Source: Clostridia bacterium (GTDB taxonomy: Bacteria > Bacillota_A > Clostridia > Christensenellales > Aristaeellaceae). Taken from it: a stretch of 22,434 bases of DNA. This document shows positions 1 to 7,937 of this stretch, in pieces; position 1 is the stretch's first letter, and each line of letters begins with the position of its first letter. The position numbers and the translations under genes were made by a program. The DNA lies in contig JAFXMP010000112.1 of NCBI GenBank assembly GCA_017530275.1, positions 1 through 22,434 on the forward strand, written 5' to 3'. The notes beneath the pieces were generated by a model, which was not told the DNA's origin, did no database searches, and saw only the letters and a list, made by a program, of their open reading frames with translations.

Positions 1-192
1 AAAGCCAGCATGGTTTTCGAGGACAGCCGGAAAGAGGCGACGAAAGCGAAGCGGAAAGAGGAACAACTGGAGAAAGAAAAGCAGCAGATGCTCAAAACCA
101 TCGGCCAACTGACGCTGGAGCGGGACTTCGTCCAGGACGCCTTTCGCCGCTGTGGGCTGCCCGTGCCTCAGTTTCATCCAAAGGACGAATGA
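1..192 (+). CDS. IS3-family transposase OrfA, C-terminal part
   Basis: The reading frame is already open at base 1, so the gene starts before the window. What remains is the C-terminal end of OrfA: a highly charged Lys/Glu-rich helix followed by the segment IGQLTLERDFVQDAF, which is the usual leucine-zipper-like tail of IS3 OrfA proteins. OrfA normally provides the N-terminal helix-turn-helix that binds the element's ends; that part is not visible. The frame ends at a TGA (190-192) and overlaps orfB by 41 nt. Confidence 0.8.
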   Translation, partial: KASMVFEDSRKEATKAKRKEEQLEKEKQQMLKTIGQLTLERDFVQDAFRRCGLPVPQFHPKDE

Positions 193-1006
193 ACTGTCAG
201 TCCGGCGGCAGTGTGAGCTGCTGGGGATGAACCGTTCGAGCGTGTACTACAGGCCCAAGACGCCGGATGAGGAAGCGCGGGAACGGAAGGAGAAGATCAT
301 GGGGCGGATCGACTGGTGGTGTACCCAGTATCCAACCTGGGGAGCAAGGAAGATCCGGCAGATGCTTCGGACGGAGGGCTACCTTGTCAGCCGGAAGACG
401 GTGAGAAAGTACATGGGAGAGATGGGCATCTACCCGATCTACCCCAAGGCCAACCTGTCGAAGCGGAACTTCAAGGAAGCCATCGTGCCGTACCTGCTGC
501 GGAATTTCAAGGCGCATTTCCCGAATCAGGCTTGGTCCATCGACATCACCTACGTGAAGCTGAACCACCGGCACATGTACCTGACCGCGATCATCGACTG
601 GTACAGCCGGAAGATCGTGGGCTGGAAGCTGTCGGACACACTGAGCACCAAGGCCGTCCTGGACGCTGTCCGGGAAGCGGTCGAAACCCACGGGACCCCG
701 GCCATCATCAATTCAGACCAGGGAAGCCAGTTTACCAGCGACGAGTACAAAGCGCTGCTGAAGGAACGCCATATCCGCCAAAGCATGGACGGCAGAAGAC
801 GCTGGGCGGACAACATCGTGATCGAGCGGTGGTTCCGCAGCCTGAAGACGGAGAAACTCTATGTAGAAGAATTCGAGACGGAACGGGAACTGAAAGCCTG
901 CATCGAGGACTACATCAACCAGTACAACACCGTCCGCCCTCACATGGCGCTGGATTACCAGACTCCGGCGGCTGTGTTTGACGCGAGCTTCTCCGTCTGC
1001 GCCTGA
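152..1006 (+). CDS. IS3-family transposase OrfB (DDE integrase)
   Basis: This 284-aa frame carries the IS3 catalytic core. The acidic triad is visible as D131 (in WSIDITYVK), D189 (in INSDQGSQFT) and E225 (in DNIVIERWFRSLK), with 35 residues between the second Asp and the Glu, the classical DD(35)E spacing. The N-terminal HTH_21-like segment (ELSVRRQCELLGMNRSS, about residues 14-30) and the C-terminal YNTVRPHMALDYQTPAAV block are both present, so the domain looks intact. Family knowledge: OrfB is usually made as an OrfAB fusion by -1 frameshifting. Here orfB lies in the +1 (equivalently -2) phase relative to orfA, so the fusion route is unclear. Homology starts before the internal ATG at 227, so the ATG at 152 or a fusion must supply the N-terminus. 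Confidence 0.9.
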   Translation: MGCPCLSFIQRTNELSVRRQCELLGMNRSSVYYRPKTPDEEARERKEKIMGRIDWWCTQYPTWGARKIRQMLRTEGYLVSRKTVRKYMGEMGIYPIYPKANLSKRNFKEAIVPYLLRNFKAHFPNQAWSIDITYVKLNHRHMYLTAIIDWYSRKIVGWKLSDTLSTKAVLDAVREAVETHGTPAIINSDQGSQFTSDEYKALLKERHIRQSMDGRRRWADNIVIERWFRSLKTEKLYVEEFETERELKACIEDYINQYNTVRPHMALDYQTPAAVFDASFSVCA

Positions 1007-1025
1007 CCGTCACCGCACATCGACG

Positions 1026-1186
1026 CCCTGAAAACTTCATCCACGGTTCCCTTGACAACGGGGCCCGCCGGTGCGGTTTTCAGGCCAATGAGCCAACCCC
1101 GCGCTTCGCCGGATTGGCCTGGCAAAACAGCCTAACCGCACCGGACGCCCATTGTCAAGGGACTTTCGCGGATGAACTTTTCAGGG
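1026..1186. repeat. 160-bp near-palindrome downstream of IS3 orfB
   Basis: Two 53-nt arms, 1026-1078 and 1134-1186, are imperfect reverse complements: both outer ends read CCCTGAAAA inward, both contain CCCTTGACAA, and both inner ends read GGTGCGGTT. Inside them a second pair, CAGGCCAAT (1081-1089) and ATTGGCCTG (1113-1121), continues the symmetry around a GC-rich centre. The right arm carries about 10 extra nt near 1121-1133. It could be a MITE, two IS ends meeting head to head, or a stand-alone hairpin element. No coding frame of note crosses it. Confidence 0.75.
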
Positions 1187-1246
1187 CTGCTTGCCGACAC
1201 TCAACGCGCCTTCTGTTCACCAATTATTTTTTGCTGGTGGTCTTGA

Positions 1247-1717
1247 CATGGGGCCATAATATTCCGCTTCAAGCTGGCTATGGGATTGGCGGCGTTTATC
1301 CCGTACTATCTTGTCTGCCTTGTGTTTCCAAGGCAGGTACTTTCGCTGATGCTGATCGGCAATACGCAGGCCGAATTGATATTGGACGAAGCGGTACAGT
1401 ATCCTTACACTTTTGACAGGCAGCACGTCAGGGATTGGATTGAAAGGAACATGAACCGCCATCGGGAGAACGGCTTTGGCCTGTGGGCCGTCTGCCTGAA
1501 GGATACCGGCGAGATGATCGGTGACTGCGGGCTGACGCTGCAAAACATCAACGGAGAATTGCTCCCCGAGATCGGCTATCATATCCGCCGCGACTGTCAG
1601 CGGAAGGGCTATGCCAAAGAGGCGGCAAAGGCCGTACGTGACTGGGCGTTTCGGAATATGGATTATCCCGCCTTGTATGATACGGGGAGAAAAGCAATAC
1701 TTGGAAGTCAATATTGA
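1247..1717 (+). pseudogene. Chimeric remnant: transporter-like fragment joined to a truncated GNAT acetyltransferase
   Basis: The frame is open from just after a TGA at 1244-1246. Its first 35 or so codons encode a hydrophobic stretch (AAFIPYYLVCLVFPRQVLSL) that resembles one transmembrane segment of a MATE-type efflux protein; that match is from memory and weak. It then runs directly into the middle of a RimJ/RimL-type GNAT acetyltransferase: GFGLWAVCLKDTGEMIGDCG and the acetyl-CoA loop region RRDCQRKGYAKEA are clear. The GNAT lacks its N-terminal strand and is cut off after ...RNMDYPALY, where the sequence passes into the 5' region of the next gene. There is no good start site. I read this as two joined gene fragments left by deletions, not as a functional fusion. 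Confidence 0.6.
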
Positions 1718-2282
1718 AATCAAACTGGCGGACAGAAGTAATTTCACCGAGTTCTCTATGGATTCGTTTGATCGGTTTCAGGAGGTCAAGAACGTTTACC
1801 GCATTGAAAACGGCAAACTTGTTCTGAAGAATCATCCTTTTACCGAAACATGGTCTCCTGAACGGAAGCGGAAAAAAGCATCAGAGATTCTTTCGGGACA
1901 GTACGTCACTTATTGTGCGTTTGACGGCAATACGGTTGTCGGCGAAATCATGCTGATGCCGGAACTGAACGAAGGCCGTATGATCATCGACAGCTTTCAC
2001 GTATCCCGTGATTACAGACGGCACGGAATCGGTCGGCAGATGATTGAAACTGTCAATGACTACGCAAAAAGCCGTGGAGCGGAGGCATTGTATGCTTCCT
2101 GCTGTTCCGCTGAAGAGACCATTGCGTTTTACATGGCGATGGGCTTCAGACCGAGTGCACATCCGATACCATCTTGTATTAGAGATGAGCCCTTTGATAT
2201 CCAGATGGAGTTTCCAATCATACCGGGATATTCTGAGGAATATCGGAGATTATTGCATGCAAGCAAGGGGGAGCGGATATGA
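1701..2282 (+). CDS. GNAT-family N-acetyltransferase
   Basis: A 193-aa GNAT protein that looks complete. The core is visible as GEIMLMPELNEGRMIIDSFH (strands 3-4) followed by VSRDYRRHGIGRQMIE, the R/Q-x-x-G-x-G/A acetyl-CoA pyrophosphate-binding loop, and then ALYASCCSAEETIAFYMAMGF, the usual C-terminal strand and helix. The substrate cannot be told. The frame could open further upstream, but homology begins at NIEIKLADR. I therefore choose the TTG at 1701, which has a GGGGAG Shine-Dalgarno site at 1684-1689; this start probably arose when an upstream deletion replaced the native ATG context. Its stop overlaps the ATG of the following GNAT pseudogene by 4 nt (ATGA), so the two were once co-translated. 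Confidence 0.75.
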   Translation: MEVNIEIKLADRSNFTEFSMDSFDRFQEVKNVYRIENGKLVLKNHPFTETWSPERKRKKASEILSGQYVTYCAFDGNTVVGEIMLMPELNEGRMIIDSFHVSRDYRRHGIGRQMIETVNDYAKSRGAEALYASCCSAEETIAFYMAMGFRPSAHPIPSCIRDEPFDIQMEFPIIPGYSEEYRRLLHASKGERI

Positions 2283-2589
2283 GTTTGCAATTTGTAAAAG
2301 CCAAAACTTCAGATGCACTGACATTATAACCGGTATTTCAAAGAGCTCTTTCGACAGTGATGCTTTGATAGGAGGTCCGTTGTCCGGCAGACCTCCGGGA
2401 TATATGTCAGTACCGTTTCATATGAAATTGGCCAGACAGGGGCATCTGTATAAACTGACAGAGGAAGGATTGATCGTTGGCGGAGCAATTCTGTTTTTGA
2501 ATAATGATGTTTTGAATGTTGGCAGGATATTCGTTGCGCCGGAGCATTTCCGCAAAGGATATGGAATATTCATGATTCCTAATGCCTGA
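2279..2589 (+). pseudogene. Frameshifted and truncated GNAT acetyltransferase
   Basis: An ATG at 2279 overlaps the previous gene's stop (ATGA) and begins a plausible GNAT N-terminus (MSLQFVKAKTSDALTL), but this frame hits TAA at about 2327. The homologous continuation is in the next frame: DIITGISKSSFDSDALIGG, then GLIVGGAILFLNNDVLNVGR and IFVAPEHFRKGYGI. A one-base indel near 2320-2330 explains the switch. The protein then stops at 2589 just inside the acetyl-CoA loop, so the C-terminal half of the fold is missing. It directly abuts the convergent mobA gene. Nonfunctional as it stands. Confidence 0.75.
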
Positions 2590-2627
2590 AATTCTCCTTT
2601 CCTCCCATCTCCCGAACAGATACCTTT

Positions 2628-3224
2628 TCATATTCCCGTTCCCCCGGCTTCTAAATAATCCTGCCGCGTGTTGATATTGCGGATCACGTTTTTATCAAAG
2701 CCGGATGATTCCAGCGGAATATATTTCACCGGGCAGGTTTTAAAAATAACACGAATCCTGTATTCTCCCCGTGCGATGGTTTGCTCGATGGCGGGAAGGA
2801 CACGCTTGGAATAGACAGCGCACAGCGGTTCCATATATTGGCCGTCGGTGAGTACATAGCAGTCGTAATCCGGGCAGATGAACCGGGCGATATAGTGGAC
2901 CAGTTCTTTTTTGATGGAGGGCATGTCCGCGGCGCAGACGAACACATACTCTTCCTTCGCGTTGGAGAGCAGCATCCGGATTCCTTCGATGGGGCCGATC
3001 CCGCTGCGTTCATCATAGCAGACCGGCACGCCAAGTGATTCATAAACGCCTTTTTGGGCGGCGGAAACCAGGAGCTCGGAGAACGCCCCGAGCTCCTTTA
3101 GAATCGTTTCGATCACCGTGCCGTCCCCATAGGGGAGCAGCGCTTTGTTCGCGCCCATTCTTATGCTGTTTCCGCCCGCAAGGATGCCGACGGAAAGCGG
3201 GGGCTCCTGATAAGATTCGTTCAT
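2628..3224 (-). CDS. mobA: Molybdenum cofactor guanylyltransferase MobA
   Basis: A 198-aa nucleotidyltransferase of the MobA family. MobA transfers GMP from GTP onto molybdopterin to form the guanine dinucleotide cofactor used by DMSO-reductase-type enzymes, including formate dehydrogenases. The GTP-binding signature is visible at the N-terminus (VGILAGGNSIRMGANKALLP, residues about 12-31), with the metal-binding DMPSI near residue 101 and the C-terminal NINTRQDY, where the family usually has NINTPxD. Length is normal for MobA. It lies downstream of fdhF on the same strand, the product of which needs this cofactor. The 200-nt gap between them holds a hairpin element, and the Shine-Dalgarno site at the ATG is weak, so expression relative to fdhF is uncertain. 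Confidence 0.85.
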   Translation of the reverse strand: MNESYQEPPLSVGILAGGNSIRMGANKALLPYGDGTVIETILKELGAFSELLVSAAQKGVYESLGVPVCYDERSGIGPIEGIRMLLSNAKEEYVFVCAADMPSIKKELVHYIARFICPDYDCYVLTDGQYMEPLCAVYSKRVLPAIEQTIARGEYRIRVIFKTCPVKYIPLESSGFDKNVIRNINTRQDYLEAGGTGI

Positions 3225-3250
3225 GTTCGTATCTCTTTAGTCGAGGGAGA

Positions 3251-3405
3251 AAAGAAGGCTTTAAGTAACCAAGTGTGGAGTGTGGAGTGTGGAGTTTTAT
3301 ATGGTCTATGAAACTGGCGAATTTGGAAAGACAATTGTCAAGCTATATAGAACTCCACACTCCACTCTCCACACTCCACACTATTTGTGACTTAAAGTGT
3401 TCTTT
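3251..3405. repeat. Hairpin repeat element, copy A (GTGTGGA-type arms)
   Basis: The fdhF-mobA gap is filled by a 155-bp inverted repeat. The left arm (3271-3296) is built of tandem GTGTGGA units; the right arm (3351-3382) is the complementary TCCACAC series with one extra unit. Outside them the ends also pair: AAAGAA near 3251 with TTCTTT at 3400-3405, and CTTTAAGT with ACTTAAAG. The centre contains TTTTATAT and CTATATAG. Copy B at 13676-13804 shares the centre and the right flank but has different arm units. Possible roles are a terminator, an RNA stability element between fdhF and mobA, or a non-autonomous mobile repeat. Confidence 0.8.
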
Positions 3406-3426
3406 CCATGCGGCACAGCCTGACAA

Positions 3427-6135
3427 TTACTCATCCCCATGGATTTTCTCGATCCTCACCGCGCAGACCTTATATTCGGGAATGCGGGCAAATTCATCCA
3501 GCGCGGCGTTGGTCAGCCGGTTCACGGGAGAATCCGGGAAGTGGAAGGGCATCCACGTTTCCCCCTGGGATACCTTGCGCCCCACATGGGCCGTGGCGGT
3601 GATGGTTCCCCGGCGGCTGGTCACCCGAATGCGTTCGCCCCTGGCGATTCCCAGCCGTTCGGCGTCCCGGAAGTTCACTTCGATAAAGCCTTCCCCGGCC
3701 AGTTCGTTCAGACCCTGGCTCCTGGCGGTCATGGCCGCCGCGTTGTACTGGTAGAGGATGCGGCCCGTGGTCAGGATGAAGGGGTATTCCTCGTCGGGCA
3801 GCTCCATAGAGGGCTTGTAATCCACGGCATAGAGCAGCGCTTTTCCCCTGGCCGGTTTCCCCGCGTGCATGATGGGGGTGCCCGGATGATTTTTATCCGG
3901 GCAGGGCCATTGCAGGCTTTCCCCCGCGTCCAGCCGGGCGTGGCTGATGCCGTGGAAGCTGGGGGTCAGTTCGGCGATTTCGTCCATGATCTGCGCTGCC
4001 GTGAGCCGCTCCTGGGGATAGCCCATGGCGTTCATCAGGTCGATGATGATGTCCGTGTCCAGGCGCGTATTGCCTGGCACGGTGACGGCCTTGCGGACGC
4101 GCTGCACCCGGCGCTCGGTGTTGGAGAAGGTGCCCTCCTTTTCGGCAAGGCTCCGGCCCGGTAGGATCACATCGGCGTATTGGGCCGTTTTGGTCATGAA
4201 CAGCTCCTGCACCACCAGGAAATCCAGGCTTTCCAGCGCCTTTTCGATATGATGGGTGTCCGGGTCGGTGACCATGGGGTCTTCCCCGTAAATGTACAGG
4301 CCCCTGATTTTGCCTTCGATGGCGGCGGGGAACACGTCGGTGGCTTTCAGGCCGGGAACGGGGCTCAGCGGCACGCCCCACTTCTTTTCAAACTTCTCCC
4401 GGACGGCGGGCTGATCCACCTTCTGGTAGCCGGGATAGTCCGTGGGCTGGGCACCCATGTCACATGCGCCCTGCACGTTGTTCTGCCCCCGCAGGGGATT
4501 CACCCCGCAGCCGCTTTTGCCGATCTTGCCGCAGAGCACAGCCATATCGGACACGCACATCACGCCCTCGGTGCCGGTGGAATGTTCAGTCACACCCAGG
4601 CAGTAAATGATGGGCGCCTTCTTTGCCGCGGCGTACATCCGCGCCGCTTCCACCAGCTTGTCCGGGTCGATGTGGCAGATTTCGCCCACATATTCCGGGG
4701 TGTATTTTTCCACCGTGGCTTTCAGCTGCTCAAAATTTTCGGAGAAACGCTCAATATAGTCGCGGTCGATCAAATCTTCTTTGATCATGACGCGCATCAT
4801 GCCGTTGGCAAAGGCCACGTTGGTGCCGGGGCGGAGCTTCAAATGAATATCCGCGTACTTCGTCAGGCCGATTTCACGGGGATCGACGACGATCAGCCGC
4901 GTGCCGTTCATGACGGCTTTTCGGATCTGCATCCCCACCACGGGATGGGCTTCCTCCGGGTTGGAGCCAATGAGCAGGATGCAGTCCACGTCCTTCGTAA
5001 TATCCCCGATGGGGTTGGTCATGGCCCCGGAACCCAGGGTTTTCGCCAGCCCGGCTACCGTGGCCGAATGGCACACACGGGCGCAGTTGTCGGTATTATT
5101 CGTGCCGAAGCAGACGCGCACCATTTTCTGCACCATGTAAATGTCCTCGTTGGGGGAACGGGAGCAGGCGAACCCGGCCAGGGCGTCCCCGCCGTATTGG
5201 GCTTTGATTTCCATGAACCGCTTCGCGGTGTAGGAAATGGCTTCCTCCCAGGTGGCTTTCCGGAACTGGCCGGTGGCCCGGTCTTTGATGAGGGGGTCGG
5301 TGAGCCGGTCGGGGGCGTGGACAAAATCATAGCTTCCCGAACGGCCCTTCACGCAGAGCCGCTTATGATTGGAGGGGCCGTCCGCCGCTTCCACGCCCAC
5401 GATGGTATTGTCCTTCACCAGCAGGTAAAACTGACAGCCTGTGGCGCAGTGGGGGCAGGTGGTCAGCGTCTTTTTCACTTCCCAGCTTCGGTAAAGGGCT
5501 TCCCGCTTGAGCGTCAGCGCGCCGGTGGGACACACGCTGGCGCAGTTGCCGCAGCTCTCGCAGCCGGTGAGCTTGTAATCCGGGCCGAATGGCGCGTCCA
5601 CCAGATGGAAGGTGCCGGTCCGCCCGCTCTTTAACGCGCCGTTGCAGGCGATCAGTTGGCAGGCATTCACGCACCGCTGGCAGTGGACGCACTTGCTGGG
5701 GTCGTAGGCGATAAAGGGGTTCCCGTCCACGGGGGGCGCTTTCTTTTCGATTTCCGCACGAGAGCCATGGTAAGGAGAATGCCTCACCCCGTATCGGTTG
5801 CAAAGCTCCTGCAATTCACAGGCACCGTTGGCCGCGCAGCTCATGCAGTCCAGGTTATGGTTGGAAAGGATCAGGTTCAGCATTTCCCGGCGGTAGGCCG
5901 TCAGGGTTTCGCTTTCCGTGACGATCACCATGCCGTCCAGCGCTTTCGTGCGGCAGGCGGGCAGCAATTGGCCGTACCCTTCCGCCTCCACCGCGCACAG
6001 GCGGCACATGCCGATATTGGAAACGCTCTCCAGGTAACACAGGGTGGGGATGAAAATACCGTTTTCCCTGGCGGTTTCCAGGATGGTTTTGTTTTCCTCC
6101 GCGTGAATGGTTTTTCCGTTGATGGTGACGGTCAT
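3427..6135 (-). CDS. fdhF: Formate dehydrogenase alpha subunit, cysteine type, with NuoG-like Fe-S N-terminus
   Basis: A 902-aa molybdopterin oxidoreductase that oxidises formate to CO2. The N-terminus is NuoG-like: a 2Fe-2S site (C33, C44, C47, C61), a His-ligated 4Fe-4S site (H93, C97, C100, C106) and two ferredoxin clusters (C149/152/155/159 and C192/195/198/202). The catalytic part follows with its own 4Fe-4S site (C227, C230, C234, C261), K263 in CVKGR and the active-site motif CARVCHSATVAGL. Residue 355, the metal ligand, is Cys (TGC, 5073-5071), not selenocysteine, and H356 follows it. The C-terminal pterin-binding domain is complete. The start overlaps the upstream oxidoreductase stop (ATGATGA, 6138-6133); the ATG at 6138 is equally possible. 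A strong AGGGAGGGGAG Shine-Dalgarno site precedes it. No signal peptide is seen, so the enzyme should be cytoplasmic. Confidence 0.92.
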   Translation of the reverse strand: MTVTINGKTIHAEENKTILETARENGIFIPTLCYLESVSNIGMCRLCAVEAEGYGQLLPACRTKALDGMVIVTESETLTAYRREMLNLILSNHNLDCMSCAANGACELQELCNRYGVRHSPYHGSRAEIEKKAPPVDGNPFIAYDPSKCVHCQRCVNACQLIACNGALKSGRTGTFHLVDAPFGPDYKLTGCESCGNCASVCPTGALTLKREALYRSWEVKKTLTTCPHCATGCQFYLLVKDNTIVGVEAADGPSNHKRLCVKGRSGSYDFVHAPDRLTDPLIKDRATGQFRKATWEEAISYTAKRFMEIKAQYGGDALAGFACSRSPNEDIYMVQKMVRVCFGTNNTDNCARVCHSATVAGLAKTLGSGAMTNPIGDITKDVDCILLIGSNPEEAHPVVGMQIRKAVMNGTRLIVVDPREIGLTKYADIHLKLRPGTNVAFANGMMRVMIKEDLIDRDYIERFSENFEQLKATVEKYTPEYVGEICHIDPDKLVEAARMYAAAKKAPIIYCLGVTEHSTGTEGVMCVSDMAVLCGKIGKSGCGVNPLRGQNNVQGACDMGAQPTDYPGYQKVDQPAVREKFEKKWGVPLSPVPGLKATDVFPAAIEGKIRGLYIYGEDPMVTDPDTHHIEKALESLDFLVVQELFMTKTAQYADVILPGRSLAEKEGTFSNTERRVQRVRKAVTVPGNTRLDTDIIIDLMNAMGYPQERLTAAQIMDEIAELTPSFHGISHARLDAGESLQWPCPDKNHPGTPIMHAGKPARGKALLYAVDYKPSMELPDEEYPFILTTGRILYQYNAAAMTARSQGLNELAGEGFIEVNFRDAERLGIARGERIRVTSRRGTITATAHVGRKVSQGETWMPFHFPDSPVNRLTNAALDEFARIPEYKVCAVRIEKIHGDE

Positions 6136-7937
6136 CATTCTCCCCTCCCTCCCGTCATCGCGCCGCAGCCGTAATGGTCGCACCGCAGGCACCGGCCGGA
6201 TTCGCGCATGGCTTCCTCCGGGGTCATGGACAATTCCACATGGTCGAAATTCGTCCGCCGTTCAAAGGGGTCCTTCTCCTCGATTTCCGCCCGGCCCGTG
6301 GGGATACAGGGGTTCGGGACAGCGGGGGGAAGGGGCGTGTCGCTGAGGATCTTATGATGATAGCCCAGGTATTCGTCGATGTTATAAGCCGCCACCTGCC
6401 CCGCGGCGATGGCGTTGATGGCCGTGGAGGGGCCGGTCACGCAGTCGCCGCCGGAAAACACGCCGGGGGTGTCCTTCACTTCGCAGGTCACATCGGCGCT
6501 GATCCGGCCCCTTTCCGTGGGGATGCCCGCCTGTTCAAAGGCCGCCACGTCGCTTCTCTGCCCCACGCCTAAAATCAGGCAGTCGCACAGGAAGCGGTAG
6601 GGATAGTTGCTGGAATGCTCGGTCTGCACAAAGCCGAATTTATCATACTCCGCCACGATTTCCGGCTGGAGCCACACGGCGCGGACGGCACCGTCCCCGT
6701 CCAGTTCAATATTCAGGAAGCTCAGCAGGGTACGGAAGCGCACGCCCTCCTGCATGGCGGCTTCGATCTCGCTTTCCAGGGCGGTATAGTCGTCCCGCTT
6801 TCTGGTAAACACATGCACGGATTTGGCGTTCAGCCGCACCGCTGTCCGGGCCGCGTCCATGGCTACGTTGCCGCCGCCGATGAGCGCCACGCGCTTGCCC
6901 GTCAGGTCGGGGGCCTGGCCGTTTGCCGCCAATTGCAGGAAATCCGCCGCAGGGATCACGTTTTTCCCGTTGACCCCGTCCACGGGCATCCGATTTCCCA
7001 GCTGCGCGCCCAGGCCCAGGTATACCGCGTCGTGGCTCTCCCGAAGCTCGGCATAGGAAATGTCCACGCCCACCCTGGTCTGGCAATGCGCGTCAATGCC
7101 GCCCACGGACAGAATGGCACGGATGTCCTCGTCCAGCCTGTTTTTGGGCAGCCTGTATTCCGGGATGCCGTAGCGCAGCATCCCGCCCAGCTTTTCATGC
7201 TCGTCGTAAATATCCACGTGATGACCCATCAGGGCCAGGAAATACGCCGCCGTCAGGCCCGAAGGCCCGCCGCCGACCACGGCCACGCTTTTCCCCGTGC
7301 TCACGTTCCGGGAGGGAACCGCCGCCTGGCCGGGGCCGATCTGATCCACCGCGTATTTTTTCAGTCCCCGGATATTGACGGCGTCGTCAATGATCCTGCG
7401 GCGGCATTTCCGCTCGCAGGGATGCTCGCACACCATGGCACAGGCCGTGGGGAAAGGATTCTTTTCCCTGATTTTTTTCACCGCCCCGGCGTAATTCCCC
7501 GCGTGAACCAGGGCGATGTAGCCCGGCACGTCCACGTGAGCGGGGCACAGGGTGACGCAGGGAACGGTCTGGATGGCGTTTCCCACGCATTTGCGGCTGG
7601 CGATGTGGCTTTCGTACTCGTCGGCGAACTCCGTAAGGCTGTCCAAAATCAAATTCGCCGCTGACACGCCCACCGCGCAGTCCGCCGTGCGGGCGATCAT
7701 GCGGCACATGCTTTCCATCCTGGACAGCGTGTCCCTGTCCCCGTCGCCGTTGAGGATATCCCGGAGCAGATGATCCACTTCCACCAGCCCGTCCCGGCAG
7801 GGAACGCATTTCCCGCAGGTCTGGTTCATGGAGATCTGAAGCAGTGACCGGTATAAAACCAGCGGACACATACCAGGGGGATAAGAAGTCATCCGGGAAC
7901 GGAACTTTTGAAGAACGGTGTTGATTCGTTCGTTCAT
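6135..7937 (-). CDS. NuoF-stub/GltD-like FAD and Fe-S oxidoreductase, probable NAD(P)H subunit of formate dehydrogenase
   Basis: A 600-aa protein in two parts. Residues about 30-115 match only the C-terminal Fe-S domain of NuoF (C41-x2-C44-x2-C47 in TCGKCVPC, plus C87 in DCAVG); the NuoF FMN/NADH domain is absent. Residues about 125-600 form a GltD-like unit: N-terminal Fe-S cysteines (C127, C131, C166, C170, C174, C178), the FAD motif GGGPSG (222-227), a second Rossmann motif GGGNVA (354-359) with nearby Arg/Lys suggesting NADPH, and SGGD (495-498). A short Cys cluster (C583, C586, C591) ends it. Family knowledge: GltD-like subunits pass electrons between NADPH and Fe-S clusters. Overlap with fdhF suggests one formate:NADP+ oxidoreductase; this is inference. 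The ATG at 7937 has an AGGGGAA site; the longer open frame upstream lies in the predicted leader. Confidence 0.85.
   Translation of the reverse strand: MNERINTVLQKFRSRMTSYPPGMCPLVLYRSLLQISMNQTCGKCVPCRDGLVEVDHLLRDILNGDGDRDTLSRMESMCRMIARTADCAVGVSAANLILDSLTEFADEYESHIASRKCVGNAIQTVPCVTLCPAHVDVPGYIALVHAGNYAGAVKKIREKNPFPTACAMVCEHPCERKCRRRIIDDAVNIRGLKKYAVDQIGPGQAAVPSRNVSTGKSVAVVGGGPSGLTAAYFLALMGHHVDIYDEHEKLGGMLRYGIPEYRLPKNRLDEDIRAILSVGGIDAHCQTRVGVDISYAELRESHDAVYLGLGAQLGNRMPVDGVNGKNVIPAADFLQLAANGQAPDLTGKRVALIGGGNVAMDAARTAVRLNAKSVHVFTRKRDDYTALESEIEAAMQEGVRFRTLLSFLNIELDGDGAVRAVWLQPEIVAEYDKFGFVQTEHSSNYPYRFLCDCLILGVGQRSDVAAFEQAGIPTERGRISADVTCEVKDTPGVFSGGDCVTGPSTAINAIAAGQVAAYNIDEYLGYHHKILSDTPLPPAVPNPCIPTGRAEIEEKDPFERRTNFDHVELSMTPEEAMRESGRCLRCDHYGCGAMTGGRGE

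Larger units (their letters stand above)
1..1025 (+). mobile_element. IS3-family insertion sequence, right-hand part
   Basis: The two overlapping reading frames of an IS3-type transposase (orfA then orfB) run from the left edge to 1006. The left end of the element lies outside the window. The right terminal inverted repeat cannot be placed because its partner is not visible; it may fall in the near-palindrome that begins at 1026. The end given here is therefore a minimum. Confidence 0.75.

Noticed and set aside
1242..1260. TTGACA followed by CATAAT upstream of the chimeric GNAT remnant.
   Set aside because: The boxes are only about 7 nt apart, far too close for a promoter.
3272..3382. Short tandem repeats resembling a CRISPR array.
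   Set aside because: The 7-bp units are contiguous with no spacers and form inverted arms of a hairpin.
5071..5073. Possible selenocysteine codon in fdhF.
   Set aside because: The codon at the active-site position is TGC (Cys), and the frame has no internal TGA.
4180..5634. Long open frame of 484 codons on the plus strand opposite fdhF.
   Set aside because: A shadow of the high-G+C fdhF gene: His/Gly/Ala-rich composition, no ribosome site and no recognisable domain.
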